Program-made: the position numbers and the translations under genes
Origin: Streptomyces erythrochromogenes
GTDB lineage: Bacteria > Actinomycetota > Actinomycetes > Streptomycetales > Streptomycetaceae
Length of the DNA: 64,000 bases
NCBI RefSeq assembly: GCF_036170895.1
Contig: NZ_CP108036.1
Location: forward strand, 248,001 to 312,000
Reading direction: 5' to 3'
The notes under the pieces: generated by a model
What the model was told of the DNA's origin: nothing
Databases searched by the model: none
Seen by the model: only the letters and a program-made list of their open reading frames with translations
Shown here: positions 36,345 through 42,980 of the stretch, piece by piece
How positions within the stretch are numbered: the stretch's first letter is position 1
Layout: every line of letters begins with the position of its first letter

Positions 36345-36351
36345 TGTGACA
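36345..36351 (-). promoter_or_regulatory. ECF41-type -35 motif upstream of the amidohydrolase
   Basis: TGTCACA on the minus strand matches the -35 element reported for ECF41 promoters. The expected -10 CGTC was not found at the usual distance, so this is a candidate. Confidence 0.5.
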
Positions 36352-36394
36352 TCGGGGCGTGGTTCTGTGTCCCGGCTCACACTCCGCCGGTCCG

Positions 36395-36401
36395 TGTCAC
36401 A
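36395..36401 (+). promoter_or_regulatory. ECF41-type -35 motif upstream of the sigma gene
   Basis: TGTCACA on the plus strand lies about 49 bp before the GTG of the sigma gene, consistent with autoregulation. A CGTC -10 is not evident. Confidence 0.5.
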
Positions 36402-36449
36402 TTCGGGGCGGGCGGAGGCTCTTGGGTGCGGGAGAGAAGGAGGACATCC

Positions 36450-37427
36450 GTGCCCATGACGCCCGCAACGCCGGTGCCGCCCACGACGGCCGCGGCGCCC
36501 ACGACGGCCGACGTCGTCACCGAACAGTTCATCGGGCACCGCGAACTGCTGTTCTCGGTGGTCTACAACATGCTCGGCACCATCGCCGACACCGAGGACG
36601 TCCTGCAGGAGGTGTGGCTGGCCTGGTCCGCCCGCAATCGCCGGCCGTCCGCCGGGCCGGTGGACAACGTCCGGGCCTATCTGGTGCGCATCGCCGTCAA
36701 CCAGGCCCTGGCGCGGCGAGCGGACATCAGCCGCCGCCGGGAGGCCTACGTCGGGCCGTGGCTGCCCGAGCCCCTGCTCCCGGGCGAGTTCGACGCGGTC
36801 GGCAGCGGCGCCGAGCGGGCCGAGGCACTGTCCATGGCGGTCATGGTCGTCCTGGAGACGCTGTCGCCGCTCGAGCGCGCCGTGTTCGTCCTGCACGAGG
36901 TGTTCGGGTTCGCGCATACGGAGATCGCGCGCATCCTGGACCGCTCGCCGGCGGCGGTGCGTCAGCTCGCCACCCGCGCGCGGCGCCACGTACGGGAGCG
37001 CCACCCGCGCCACCGGCCCGTACCGGATCTGCACGCGCGGGTCACCGAGCGGTTCGCCGAGGCCGCGCTGGGCGGTGACCTGCGGGCGCTGATGGAGGTC
37101 CTGGCGCCGGACGTCACGCTGTGGACCGACGGGGGCGGCAAGGGTGCGGCGGTCAGCCTGCGGCCCGTGCACGGCCGCGACCGGGTCGCCGCCGTGTTCG
37201 CCGCGGTGGCGCGGGGCCTGCCCGCGGCGGGGCTGGAGGTCAGGTACCGGTGGGTGGCCGGCGATCCGTGCGCGCTGGTCTTCTCCGGTGCCGGTCCGCT
37301 CGCCGCGGTGATCGTGGACCTCACGCCGGACGGCGAGCGGATCGCCGGCATCTTCTCCATCACGAACCCGGACAAGCTCACCGGCCTTCCGCCGCACCGC
37401 GAGGACCCCGGCATGCCCCGCCCCTGA
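36450..37427 (+). CDS. ECF41-family RNA polymerase sigma factor (SigJ-like)
   Basis: This encodes 325 aa from a GTG at 36450 with AAGGAGG six bases upstream. Sigma region 2 has FSVVYNMLGTIADTEDVLQE and region 4 has LSPLERAVFVLHEVFGFAHT with a helix-turn-helix (SPAAVRQLATRARRHV). The C-terminal SnoaL-like domain and all three ECF41 signature motifs are present: WLPEP, DGGGK (in TLWTDGGGKGAAV) and NPDKL near the end. ECF41 factors have no anti-sigma; the SnoaL-like extension controls activity. Both neighbouring divergent genes start near TGTCACA motifs, which fits self-activation and control of the amidohydrolase. Confidence 0.92.
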   Translation: MPMTPATPVPPTTAAAPTTADVVTEQFIGHRELLFSVVYNMLGTIADTEDVLQEVWLAWSARNRRPSAGPVDNVRAYLVRIAVNQALARRADISRRREAYVGPWLPEPLLPGEFDAVGSGAERAEALSMAVMVVLETLSPLERAVFVLHEVFGFAHTEIARILDRSPAAVRQLATRARRHVRERHPRHRPVPDLHARVTERFAEAALGGDLRALMEVLAPDVTLWTDGGGKGAAVSLRPVHGRDRVAAVFAAVARGLPAAGLEVRYRWVAGDPCALVFSGAGPLAAVIVDLTPDGERIAGIFSITNPDKLTGLPPHREDPGMPRP

Positions 37428-37437
37428 CCACCGCGGC

Positions 37438-37467
37438 GGGCCGGACGCCCCGTGGGGCGTCCGGCCC
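37438..37467 (+). terminator. Hairpin terminator of the sigma gene
   Basis: GGGCCGGACGCCCC (37438-37451) pairs with GGGGCGTCCGGCCC (37454-37467), a 14-bp stem with a minimal loop, 10 bp after the stop codon. Confidence 0.75.
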
Positions 37468-37489
37468 GGGGGTCCCGAGGGTCGGCGGG

Positions 37490-37942
37490 CGGCGCCGTCT
37501 TCGAGGAAGTGGCGGATGTCGGCGGCGAGGGATGCCATCTGCTCGCCCGCTTCCAGCCGCGTGGTCACCGAGGCGCTCCAGCCCCCGGCGTCGTGCCGCC
37601 AGGGGCGCAGGGTCCAGGTGAGGGCGATGTACCCGCCCGACCGGAAGGCCGCGGACACGGGAGGTCGCGGTCGTCGGTCTCCCAGCGCCGCTCGCCGTCC
37701 CAGCCGGTGAAGTCCGCAGCCAGCTTCTCCAGGAACGGAGCGAGATCGCCGCCGTCCCCGATCCATGCCACGGCGTCGTCGAGGCGTGCGCGCATCCCCG
37801 GCGCCTCCACGGCGACCGCGTAGTGCACGCAATGGCCGTCGGAGCTGTGCCGGTCGTGGAAGCCGACCCGCACGGACGCGTTGTCCCGGCAGCGGATGAC
37901 CACGTGCGGCCGTTCATCGAAATCGTCGTCCTGGGAGATCAC
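37490..37942 (-). pseudogene. DUF6228-like protein, frameshifted
   Basis: From 37942 to about 37661 the frame reads DERPHVVIRCRDNASVRVGF, then HYAVAVEAPGMRARLDDAVA and EKLAADFTGWDGERRWETDD, a Streptomyces family that I remember as DUF6228. From about 37658 another frame continues it: VSAAFRSGGYIALTWTLRPW, RHDAGGWSASVTTRLEAGEQ and DIRHFLED near 37500. One base lost at 37659-37660 explains the break. No stop follows FLED in its frame, so the extreme C-terminus is also damaged. Function unknown. Confidence 0.65.
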
Positions 37943-37957
37943 CCGGAGAACCCTGGG

Positions 37958-38449
37958 TCAGCGCGCGACCCCGCCGTCACCCGCACCCTGGAGCCACACG
38001 TAGGCGACCGGCTGGGCCTCGTTCCAGGAGTCGGCGAGGGCGGGGTCGACGGGCTCGAACCCGGCGCCGCGGTAGCACCGCAGGGCTCTTTCGTTGTCCG
38101 GGTGCACGCGCATGAAGACGTCGCGGTAGCCCGCCCCGACGGCCCGGGCGAGGAGGCCCCGCACGAGTTCGCGGCCCCGGCCCGTCCCCCGGGTGTCCGG
38201 CGCGACGATGATCCGGGCCAGCTCGACCTCGTCCTCCTCGGCGTCGAACCACAGCTCTCCGTAGCCCACGACCCTCTCGTCCTCGACGAGGACGTGGGCC
38301 CGGAGGTCGGTGTCCAGCTGCCAGTCGGTGATCGTCTGCGCGGGCACGGGGAACTCCTGCCGCCCGCACCACAGGGCGACCTCACCGGCCGTGGCCGGCC
38401 AGCCGGCCACCGTCGCGGCGTGAGCAGCGGCAAAAGGAAGAAGATCCAT
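37958..38449 (-). CDS. GNAT N-acetyltransferase
   Basis: This encodes 163 aa from the ATG at 38449; the start is uncertain as no strong ribosome site is seen, and a GTG 24 bases upstream is possible. A single GNAT domain is present: VEDERVVGYGELWFDAEED, VELARIIVAPDTRGTGRGRE (acetyl-CoA motif RGTGRG), and DVFMRVHPDNERALRCYRGA followed by GF, the standard motif B. RimI- or aminoglycoside-type members look alike; the substrate is unknown. Confidence 0.84.
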   Translation of the reverse strand: MDLLPFAAAHAATVAGWPATAGEVALWCGRQEFPVPAQTITDWQLDTDLRAHVLVEDERVVGYGELWFDAEEDEVELARIIVAPDTRGTGRGRELVRGLLARAVGAGYRDVFMRVHPDNERALRCYRGAGFEPVDPALADSWNEAQPVAYVWLQGAGDGGVAR

Positions 38450-38670
38450 ACCCGTCGATCCATCCGGAGTCACGATCTGGCGGTCGCCTCCCGAACCGGG
38501 AGGCAGGCCGACCCTACGTGCCCCGTACGGGCCGGCGCACCCGGATTCCGTGCACGTTCCGTGACCGCGCAGCGGCGGCACCGCGCCCACAGGGCGCGGG
38601 AGGGCCGTCGCGTTCACACTGGCAGGACGACGAGTGCAGTGCGCTGCGTGCAGCGCGGCAAGGAGGCCGG

Positions 38671-38961
38671 ATGAGCTGGGCATCATGGACCACTCGCGGG
38701 ATCTTCGCCGGTCGGGACGGAGTCATGACCGGCGAGGAGGGACCCGCCCTCACCGGTGAGCTCGACATCCACACCACGTGGACCGAGGTCGACGGTCTGG
38801 CGCACGTCACGGTGCAGTACAGCGGGGCGTCCGACTGGCTTCCCCTTGCCGGAAGCCCCATTCCGTGCCCCAGTGAGGAGGCGAGCCGCGCCCTGCACGA
38901 GGCGGTCATCAATTCCGTACGCGCCGGAGCGACCCTGCCCCTGAGCACCGGCCTTCCCTGA
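38671..38961 (+). CDS. Small hypothetical protein
   Basis: This encodes 96 aa from the ATG at 38671 with AAGGAGG four bases upstream. It is acidic with a beta-rich core (ALTGELDIHTTWTEVDGLAH, VTVQYSGASDWLPLAG) and a C-terminal helix (SEEASRALHEAVINSVRAGA). No family recognised. It is convergent with the WhiB-like gene, 10 bp apart. Confidence 0.62.
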   Translation: MSWASWTTRGIFAGRDGVMTGEEGPALTGELDIHTTWTEVDGLAHVTVQYSGASDWLPLAGSPIPCPSEEASRALHEAVINSVRAGATLPLSTGLP

Positions 38962-38971
38962 GCCGTGGGCG

Positions 38972-39265
38972 TCAGGCCGCCGCGGTCACGCTCTTGCGGG
39001 CCGCGTGGGCCCGGCGTTCCTCCTCGGTGAGGCCGCCCCACACTCCGTACGCCTCACCGGTGCTCAGCGCGTGCCGCAGGCACGCGGTCCGCACCGGGCA
39101 CCCGGCGCAGATCTCCTTGGCCGCCTCGTCGCGGGCGGCGCGGTCCTCACCGCGTTCTCCCGCCGGGTGGAAGAACCTGCGCGAGCCCAGGCCCCGGCAG
39201 GCCGCTTCCGCCTGCCACGCCCAGTGGTGCTCGGCCCGGCCCGGGAGTCGCGACACGTCGGACAT
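38972..39265 (-). CDS. WhiB-like iron-sulfur transcription factor
   Basis: This encodes 97 aa from an ATG at 39265 with AAGGAG seven bases upstream. It has the four cysteines of a Wbl [4Fe-4S] cluster: one in EAACRGLG and three in ICAGCPVRTACLRHAL (CxxCxxxxxC). The GVWGG turn (EAYGVWGGLTEEERR) and a basic tail (HAARKSV) for DNA or sigma-factor contact follow. Wbl proteins act with sigma factors in development, antibiotic response and redox sensing; the subclass here is not clear. Confidence 0.92.
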   Translation of the reverse strand: MSDVSRLPGRAEHHWAWQAEAACRGLGSRRFFHPAGERGEDRAARDEAAKEICAGCPVRTACLRHALSTGEAYGVWGGLTEEERRAHAARKSVTAAA

Positions 39266-39406
39266 TGCTTGCTCCTTCCGTGGGATGGTGATGACGAAGG
39301 CTCGCCTGCTCACGATCCGGCGGATGAAACGTCCGTCGCGACGGGCCCGCCGGCCGCAGTGGGGTGTCTGCGGCCGGCGGACGTCTTCGCGGCCCTGGCG
39401 TGCCGG

Positions 39407-40159
39407 CTACGCGGCGTCCGTCATGCGGGCGAACACCACCACGTTGCTGTCGTAGTAGTGCTTCTTGGGGTCGAAGTCCCCCCCGCAGGTGACCAGTCGC
39501 AGGCCCGCGTGGTCGAGGTTCTTGTAGACCTCCAGCGTGGGGAACTCGGCCTTCGGGTATTCGGCGACCCGGTCCACCGTGAACGTGGCCGTCTTGCCGT
39601 CCTTGCGCGTCACCTTGATGGTGTCACCGCCCTTCATCGTCTTCAGCTTCTCGAACACGGCTGATGCTCCGTTCCACGTGACGTGCCCTGCGATCACGGC
39701 CGGTCCCTGGGAGCCGGGTGTCGGCCCCGGCTCGTACCAGCCCGCGAGCGCGGGGTCCTTCGGGGTCTGCATGGTGCCGTCGGGGTTCTGCCGCAGCGTC
39801 TCCAGGGTGCTGGTCAGGCCCAGCGAGGGGATCGTGATCTTCTGCGGCTCCGACCGGGCGAGGGCGGGCCCGGCCTTGGCCGCGCCGCCACCCGTACCGT
39901 TCTGGGATGCGTCCGCGGGTGCCGCGGCGCCGTCTCCGGCGGGAGCCGGCGCGCCGGGGGCGGCGGCGCCCGGCACCCCGGCCTGCCCCTGCGGGGCGGG
40001 CGGCTTCACCGCGTTCTGGCCTCCGCATCCCGCGAGGAGCAGGGCGCCGAGGGCCGCGGCCGCGGCCACGAGGGGGCGTACGCTGCGGGGCCGGAGCCGG
40101 GGCCGGGGCCCCGGCCGCACGGTGCCCGCGTCCGTGACCGGGGCGGGGGTCCGCTTCAC
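39407..40159 (-). CDS. Class F sortase (lipoprotein-like)
   Basis: This encodes 250 aa from a GTG at 40159, which overlaps the stop of the CHRD gene as GTGA. An Arg/Pro-rich start, a hydrophobic span (30-43) and a possible lipobox ending at Cys45 (LLAGC) are followed by a Pro/Ala-rich linker. The sortase fold has the catalytic His in VIAGHVTWNG, Cys in LRLVTCGGDFD (TLxTC-like) and the catalytic Arg in VVFARM. Class F sortases in Streptomyces often follow a CHRD or similar secreted gene, and their substrates and motif are poorly known. Confidence 0.9.
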   Translation of the reverse strand: MKRTPAPVTDAGTVRPGPRPRLRPRSVRPLVAAAAALGALLLAGCGGQNAVKPPAPQGQAGVPGAAAPGAPAPAGDGAAAPADASQNGTGGGAAKAGPALARSEPQKITIPSLGLTSTLETLRQNPDGTMQTPKDPALAGWYEPGPTPGSQGPAVIAGHVTWNGASAVFEKLKTMKGGDTIKVTRKDGKTATFTVDRVAEYPKAEFPTLEVYKNLDHAGLRLVTCGGDFDPKKHYYDSNVVVFARMTDAA

Positions 40160-41004
40160 GCGCCGCCCCCGGTGCTCTCCCGGCGGGCGCGGACGGGGAC
40201 GGGTACGGCGGAGGCCCGCTTCCGGGTGAGGGCCACCGCACCGGCCGCCACCGCGAGCACGGTGATCGCCACACCGTCGCGGACCGTCACCGGCACGGAA
40301 GCGCCCTCCGACGCGGTCTGCGAGGAACCGCCGCCGGTCTCGATGGCACCGACCGGGAGGGATCCGACGGCCGCGCCCTTGACCTCTCCGCAGTTGGTCG
40401 GGGCCGTGGCCTCCTGGGGCAGCTTCGGGTCGAGCTCGCTCTTGCCGGCTCCCTCGAAGTCGTACTTGCCGTTCTTGTTCCGGTCGATGCCGTGCTGTAC
40501 GACGTGCAGGTCCTTGATGTGCTCGACCACGTCCTGCCCGACGGTCAGGGTCCGCTTGTAGGAGAGCTTGCCCTGCTTGTCGGCCTTGGGCATGCGCTCC
40601 ACGGCCAGACCGCTGGCGGGGTTGGTGTCCCCCGTCGTGGTGAGCGAGATGTTGATGTCGCCGTAGTCGTGCGTGGCCTCGGTGTTGCTGAGGACTCCGT
40701 CGCGGTTGGTGTCGTCGGTCGCGTCCGGGCACTTGAAGTCGTGCCCCTTCGTCGAACCGTGCAGGTGCTGGGCCGACGGCTGTCCGGGCACCATGCCCTC
40801 GGATTCGATCTGCACGGTCAGCTGATTGCCCTTCAGGTTGAGCAGCACCGTGCCGCGGGAACCCGACTTGTTCAGCTGCGCCAGGTCGATCTGGTACGCC
40901 TTTCCGCCCTCCGCGAGAGCTGGTCCCGAAAGACCGAGGGTCAGGAACACGGCTGCGGGTACGGCGGTGAGAACCACGTGGCGACCGGCGCGCTTGACTA
41001 TCAC
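40156..41004 (-). CDS. Secreted CHRD-domain protein with C-terminal membrane anchor
   Basis: This encodes 282 aa from a GTG at 41004 with AGGAG five bases upstream; the start overlaps the stop of the RIP-like gene as GTGA. A signal peptide (1-31, ALA) precedes a CHRD (chordin-like) beta-domain: RGTVLLNLKGNQLTVQIESE, then QHLHGSTKGHDFKCPD and TNRDGVLSNTEATHDYGDIN, with two Asp-rich DxDxDG-like loops (DTNRDG; DRNKNGKYD) that may bind calcium. The C-terminus has one membrane span (VAITVLAVAAGAVALT) and a basic tail, but no LPxTG. It overlaps the sortase start, so the two are co-translated; being its substrate is inference. Confidence 0.86.
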   Translation of the reverse strand: MIVKRAGRHVVLTAVPAAVFLTLGLSGPALAEGGKAYQIDLAQLNKSGSRGTVLLNLKGNQLTVQIESEGMVPGQPSAQHLHGSTKGHDFKCPDATDDTNRDGVLSNTEATHDYGDINISLTTTGDTNPASGLAVERMPKADKQGKLSYKRTLTVGQDVVEHIKDLHVVQHGIDRNKNGKYDFEGAGKSELDPKLPQEATAPTNCGEVKGAAVGSLPVGAIETGGGSSQTASEGASVPVTVRDGVAITVLAVAAGAVALTRKRASAVPVPVRARRESTGGGA

Positions 41005-41741
41005 ATTCGCTCCTGTTCCGTGGATCCCCAGGACGGGAATCGCAGATCGTACGGGGTGGAAACGTGCCCCCGGTAAGGGCCTCGTTCCTTCTTCGGCGCC
41101 CCAACGCCTTTGGATGGGTGTCTGTTTGATGATTTTTCGGCGCCCACTGCGTCCGGCAGCCTTCCCCCGGTCATCCAGATGCGTGACATCGCATCGGCCA
41201 GGGCGGGGAATCGGGCGGCCTCGCAGAGCATCACCGAGAGCACGAGCATTCCGTGCGCGGTGGATTTCGGATCACGGTTTTGGTGCAGCCACATGACCGC
41301 GTCGCCCAGGGGGCGGCGTCCCAGGAGGATCCCCGAACGCCGCACGCCCGCGGCCGACTCCAGGTCCCGGCGGCGGCCGCCGAACGGCAGTTCCTGCGTT
41401 CGGCTGATGCCCGGCGGGGCGGCCGAGTCCCGCACGTGGCGCACGTACGCCTCCGGCGGGGCCTGCCCGTTCTCGAAGGTGTTGCGGAATCCGACGATGC
41501 GAGGGCCTGCGTCCTGCAGGCGGAGCTCTATGTAGAGCTCGATGAACAAGCCTCGAAGTTGAATGCGGAGGGGGAGGTGGGATTCGTCCTGGGAATCGCC
41601 CTCGCCCCCCGGGCCGGCCATGCTGAAAATACCGTGAGCATCAGCGGCTCTCGACCTGATGGTCGACGTCAGGAGCCGATACTCGTCCACCGATGCGTAC
41701 GCCGAGGAAAACGACACGGGTTTCAGCATGGCCGCCTGCAT
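41001..41741 (-). CDS. Ribosome-inactivating-protein-like (rRNA N-glycosylase fold)
   Basis: This encodes up to 246 aa (ATG at 41741; ATG at 41729 has a better ribosome site). The fold is recognised by LFIELYIELRLQDAG-PRIVGFRN, LPFGGRRRDLESAAGVRRSG, ILLGRRPLGDAVMWLHQ and LVLSVMLCEAARFPALADAM, which follow ricin A chain in order and spacing. The catalytic Glu and Arg are kept (EAAR; Glu174, Arg177). The two active-site tyrosines of ricin (Tyr80, Tyr123) are at positions occupied by Arg here, and the conserved Trp region after EAARF is missing; the last 50 residues are basic and unrelated. No signal peptide. The stop overlaps the CHRD start (GTGA). Toxin, decayed toxin or changed function are all possible. 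Confidence 0.72.
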   Translation of the reverse strand: MQAAMLKPVSFSSAYASVDEYRLLTSTIRSRAADAHGIFSMAGPGGEGDSQDESHLPLRIQLRGLFIELYIELRLQDAGPRIVGFRNTFENGQAPPEAYVRHVRDSAAPPGISRTQELPFGGRRRDLESAAGVRRSGILLGRRPLGDAVMWLHQNRDPKSTAHGMLVLSVMLCEAARFPALADAMSRIWMTGGRLPDAVGAEKSSNRHPSKGVGAPKKERGPYRGHVSTPYDLRFPSWGSTEQERM

Positions 41742-41996
41742 CAGGTGGAGGAGCCGGTACCCGGACTCCTCTGAAGTAATCTGAACGGAATCGGTTCGAC
41801 CTTGCTGTACTCACGCACGCGCATCCACCGCCTTCGACATATTCCGAGCGCCGACGGGAGACGTCGTCCCCATCGCCGGATTCGGTTTCGGTTTCGGTTC
41901 GGTCTCGACCTTTGTAGTCGTCCTGGCGGCGGCCGGGCGAATAGTTGGCCTGTGATGCCAAAAAATCAGCGCGCGGTCCCGGCGTGCGGGATGTGG

Positions 41997-42980
41997 TCAG
42001 CGGTCGCGGCCGGTGGCGGCCGCGGCGCCGACCGCCTGTTCCAGCACCTCCAGGACGGTGTCGCGGAACAGCGTGGTCTTGTAGCCGGTCTGCGGCAGCG
42101 GCCGGCAGCGGCTCAGCACGGTCTCCGCCGCCGCGGCGAGGGCCCCGGCGGTGGCCTCGCGGCCGATCAGCGCGGCCTCCACCTCCGGCAGCCGCAGCGG
42201 GACGCGCGCCACCCCGCCCGCCGCGACGGCGACGTGCGTGACGGTGGCCCCGTCGAACGCGAGCCGGGCGGTGGCCTCGACCAGCGGCCACTCGGCGTAG
42301 GCCCGGCTGGTGGCCCTGTGGCAGGCGGCGCGTTCGCCGGGCAGGGGTGCGGGCAGCCGGACCGCGGTGAGGATGCGGTGCGGCGGCAGCAGGTGGTCGG
42401 CCTGGTGGAGCCGGTCGCCGTCGCCGTACAGGTCGGCGACGCTGCGCGGCGGTTCGTCGTGGACCTCGGCCTCGGCGTCGTACGTGAGCAGGGCCATCGC
42501 CAGGGTGGACGGGTGCGGGGTGATGCAGGGGCCCGCTCCGCTGACCACGCCGAAGTGGTGGTCCCCCTCGCGCGCGGGGCAGCCGGCGCCGCCCTTCTGG
42601 AGGCAGCTGACGTGCGGGTTGCGGAAGTACCAACAGCGGTTGCGCTGCAGCAGGTTGCCGCCCAGGGTGCCCGCCGCACGGATCTGCGGGGTGGCCGCGG
42701 TCCGCGCCGACAGCGCGAGGGCCGGCCAGCCGGCGCGCACCTGCGGATCGGCGGCCAGCGCGGCGAGGGTGGTCAGGGCGCCGATCCGCAGCCCGCCGTC
42801 GGGCAGCACCGTGGTGCCGTGCAGGTCGGCGGCGCCGTCGAGGTCGGTGAACGGCCCGGTGGAGAGGCCGCTGCGCTGCCGGGCGCCGGTGTCGGTGCCG
42901 CCGGCGCGCAGTTCCCCGCCGCGGGCCCGTACGGCGTCCGAGAGGCCGGTGAGGTCGGTGGGATCGGGCTCGGTGCTCAC
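41997..42980 (-). CDS. Xanthine-dehydrogenase-family FAD-binding subunit
   Basis: This encodes 327 aa from a GTG at 42980, which overlaps the stop of the upstream molybdopterin gene as GTGA. It is a PCMH-type FAD-binding protein: RAGGTDTGARQRSG, LRIGALTTLAALAADPQVRA, IRAAGTLGGNLLQRNRCWYF, then CLQKGGAGCPAREGDHHFGV and a CO-dehydrogenase flavoprotein C-terminal domain. The NPHVSCLQKGGAGC segment with extra Cys may bind an Fe-S cluster, as in 4-hydroxybenzoyl-CoA reductase and related YagS enzymes. It passes electrons from the molybdenum site partner to FAD. An AT-rich ATTTTTTGG run follows on the minus strand. Confidence 0.9.
   Translation of the reverse strand: MSTEPDPTDLTGLSDAVRARGGELRAGGTDTGARQRSGLSTGPFTDLDGAADLHGTTVLPDGGLRIGALTTLAALAADPQVRAGWPALALSARTAATPQIRAAGTLGGNLLQRNRCWYFRNPHVSCLQKGGAGCPAREGDHHFGVVSGAGPCITPHPSTLAMALLTYDAEAEVHDEPPRSVADLYGDGDRLHQADHLLPPHRILTAVRLPAPLPGERAACHRATSRAYAEWPLVEATARLAFDGATVTHVAVAAGGVARVPLRLPEVEAALIGREATAGALAAAAETVLSRCRPLPQTGYKTTLFRDTVLEVLEQAVGAAAATGRDR

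Noticed and set aside
34437..37832. Minus-strand open frame of about 1130 codons across DoxX, amidohydrolase and sigma genes
   Set aside because: Its end is the real DoxX gene; the rest is an Arg/His/Pro/Gly-rich antisense or out-of-frame shadow. Only the small DUF6228-like segment near 37500-37660 is protein-like.
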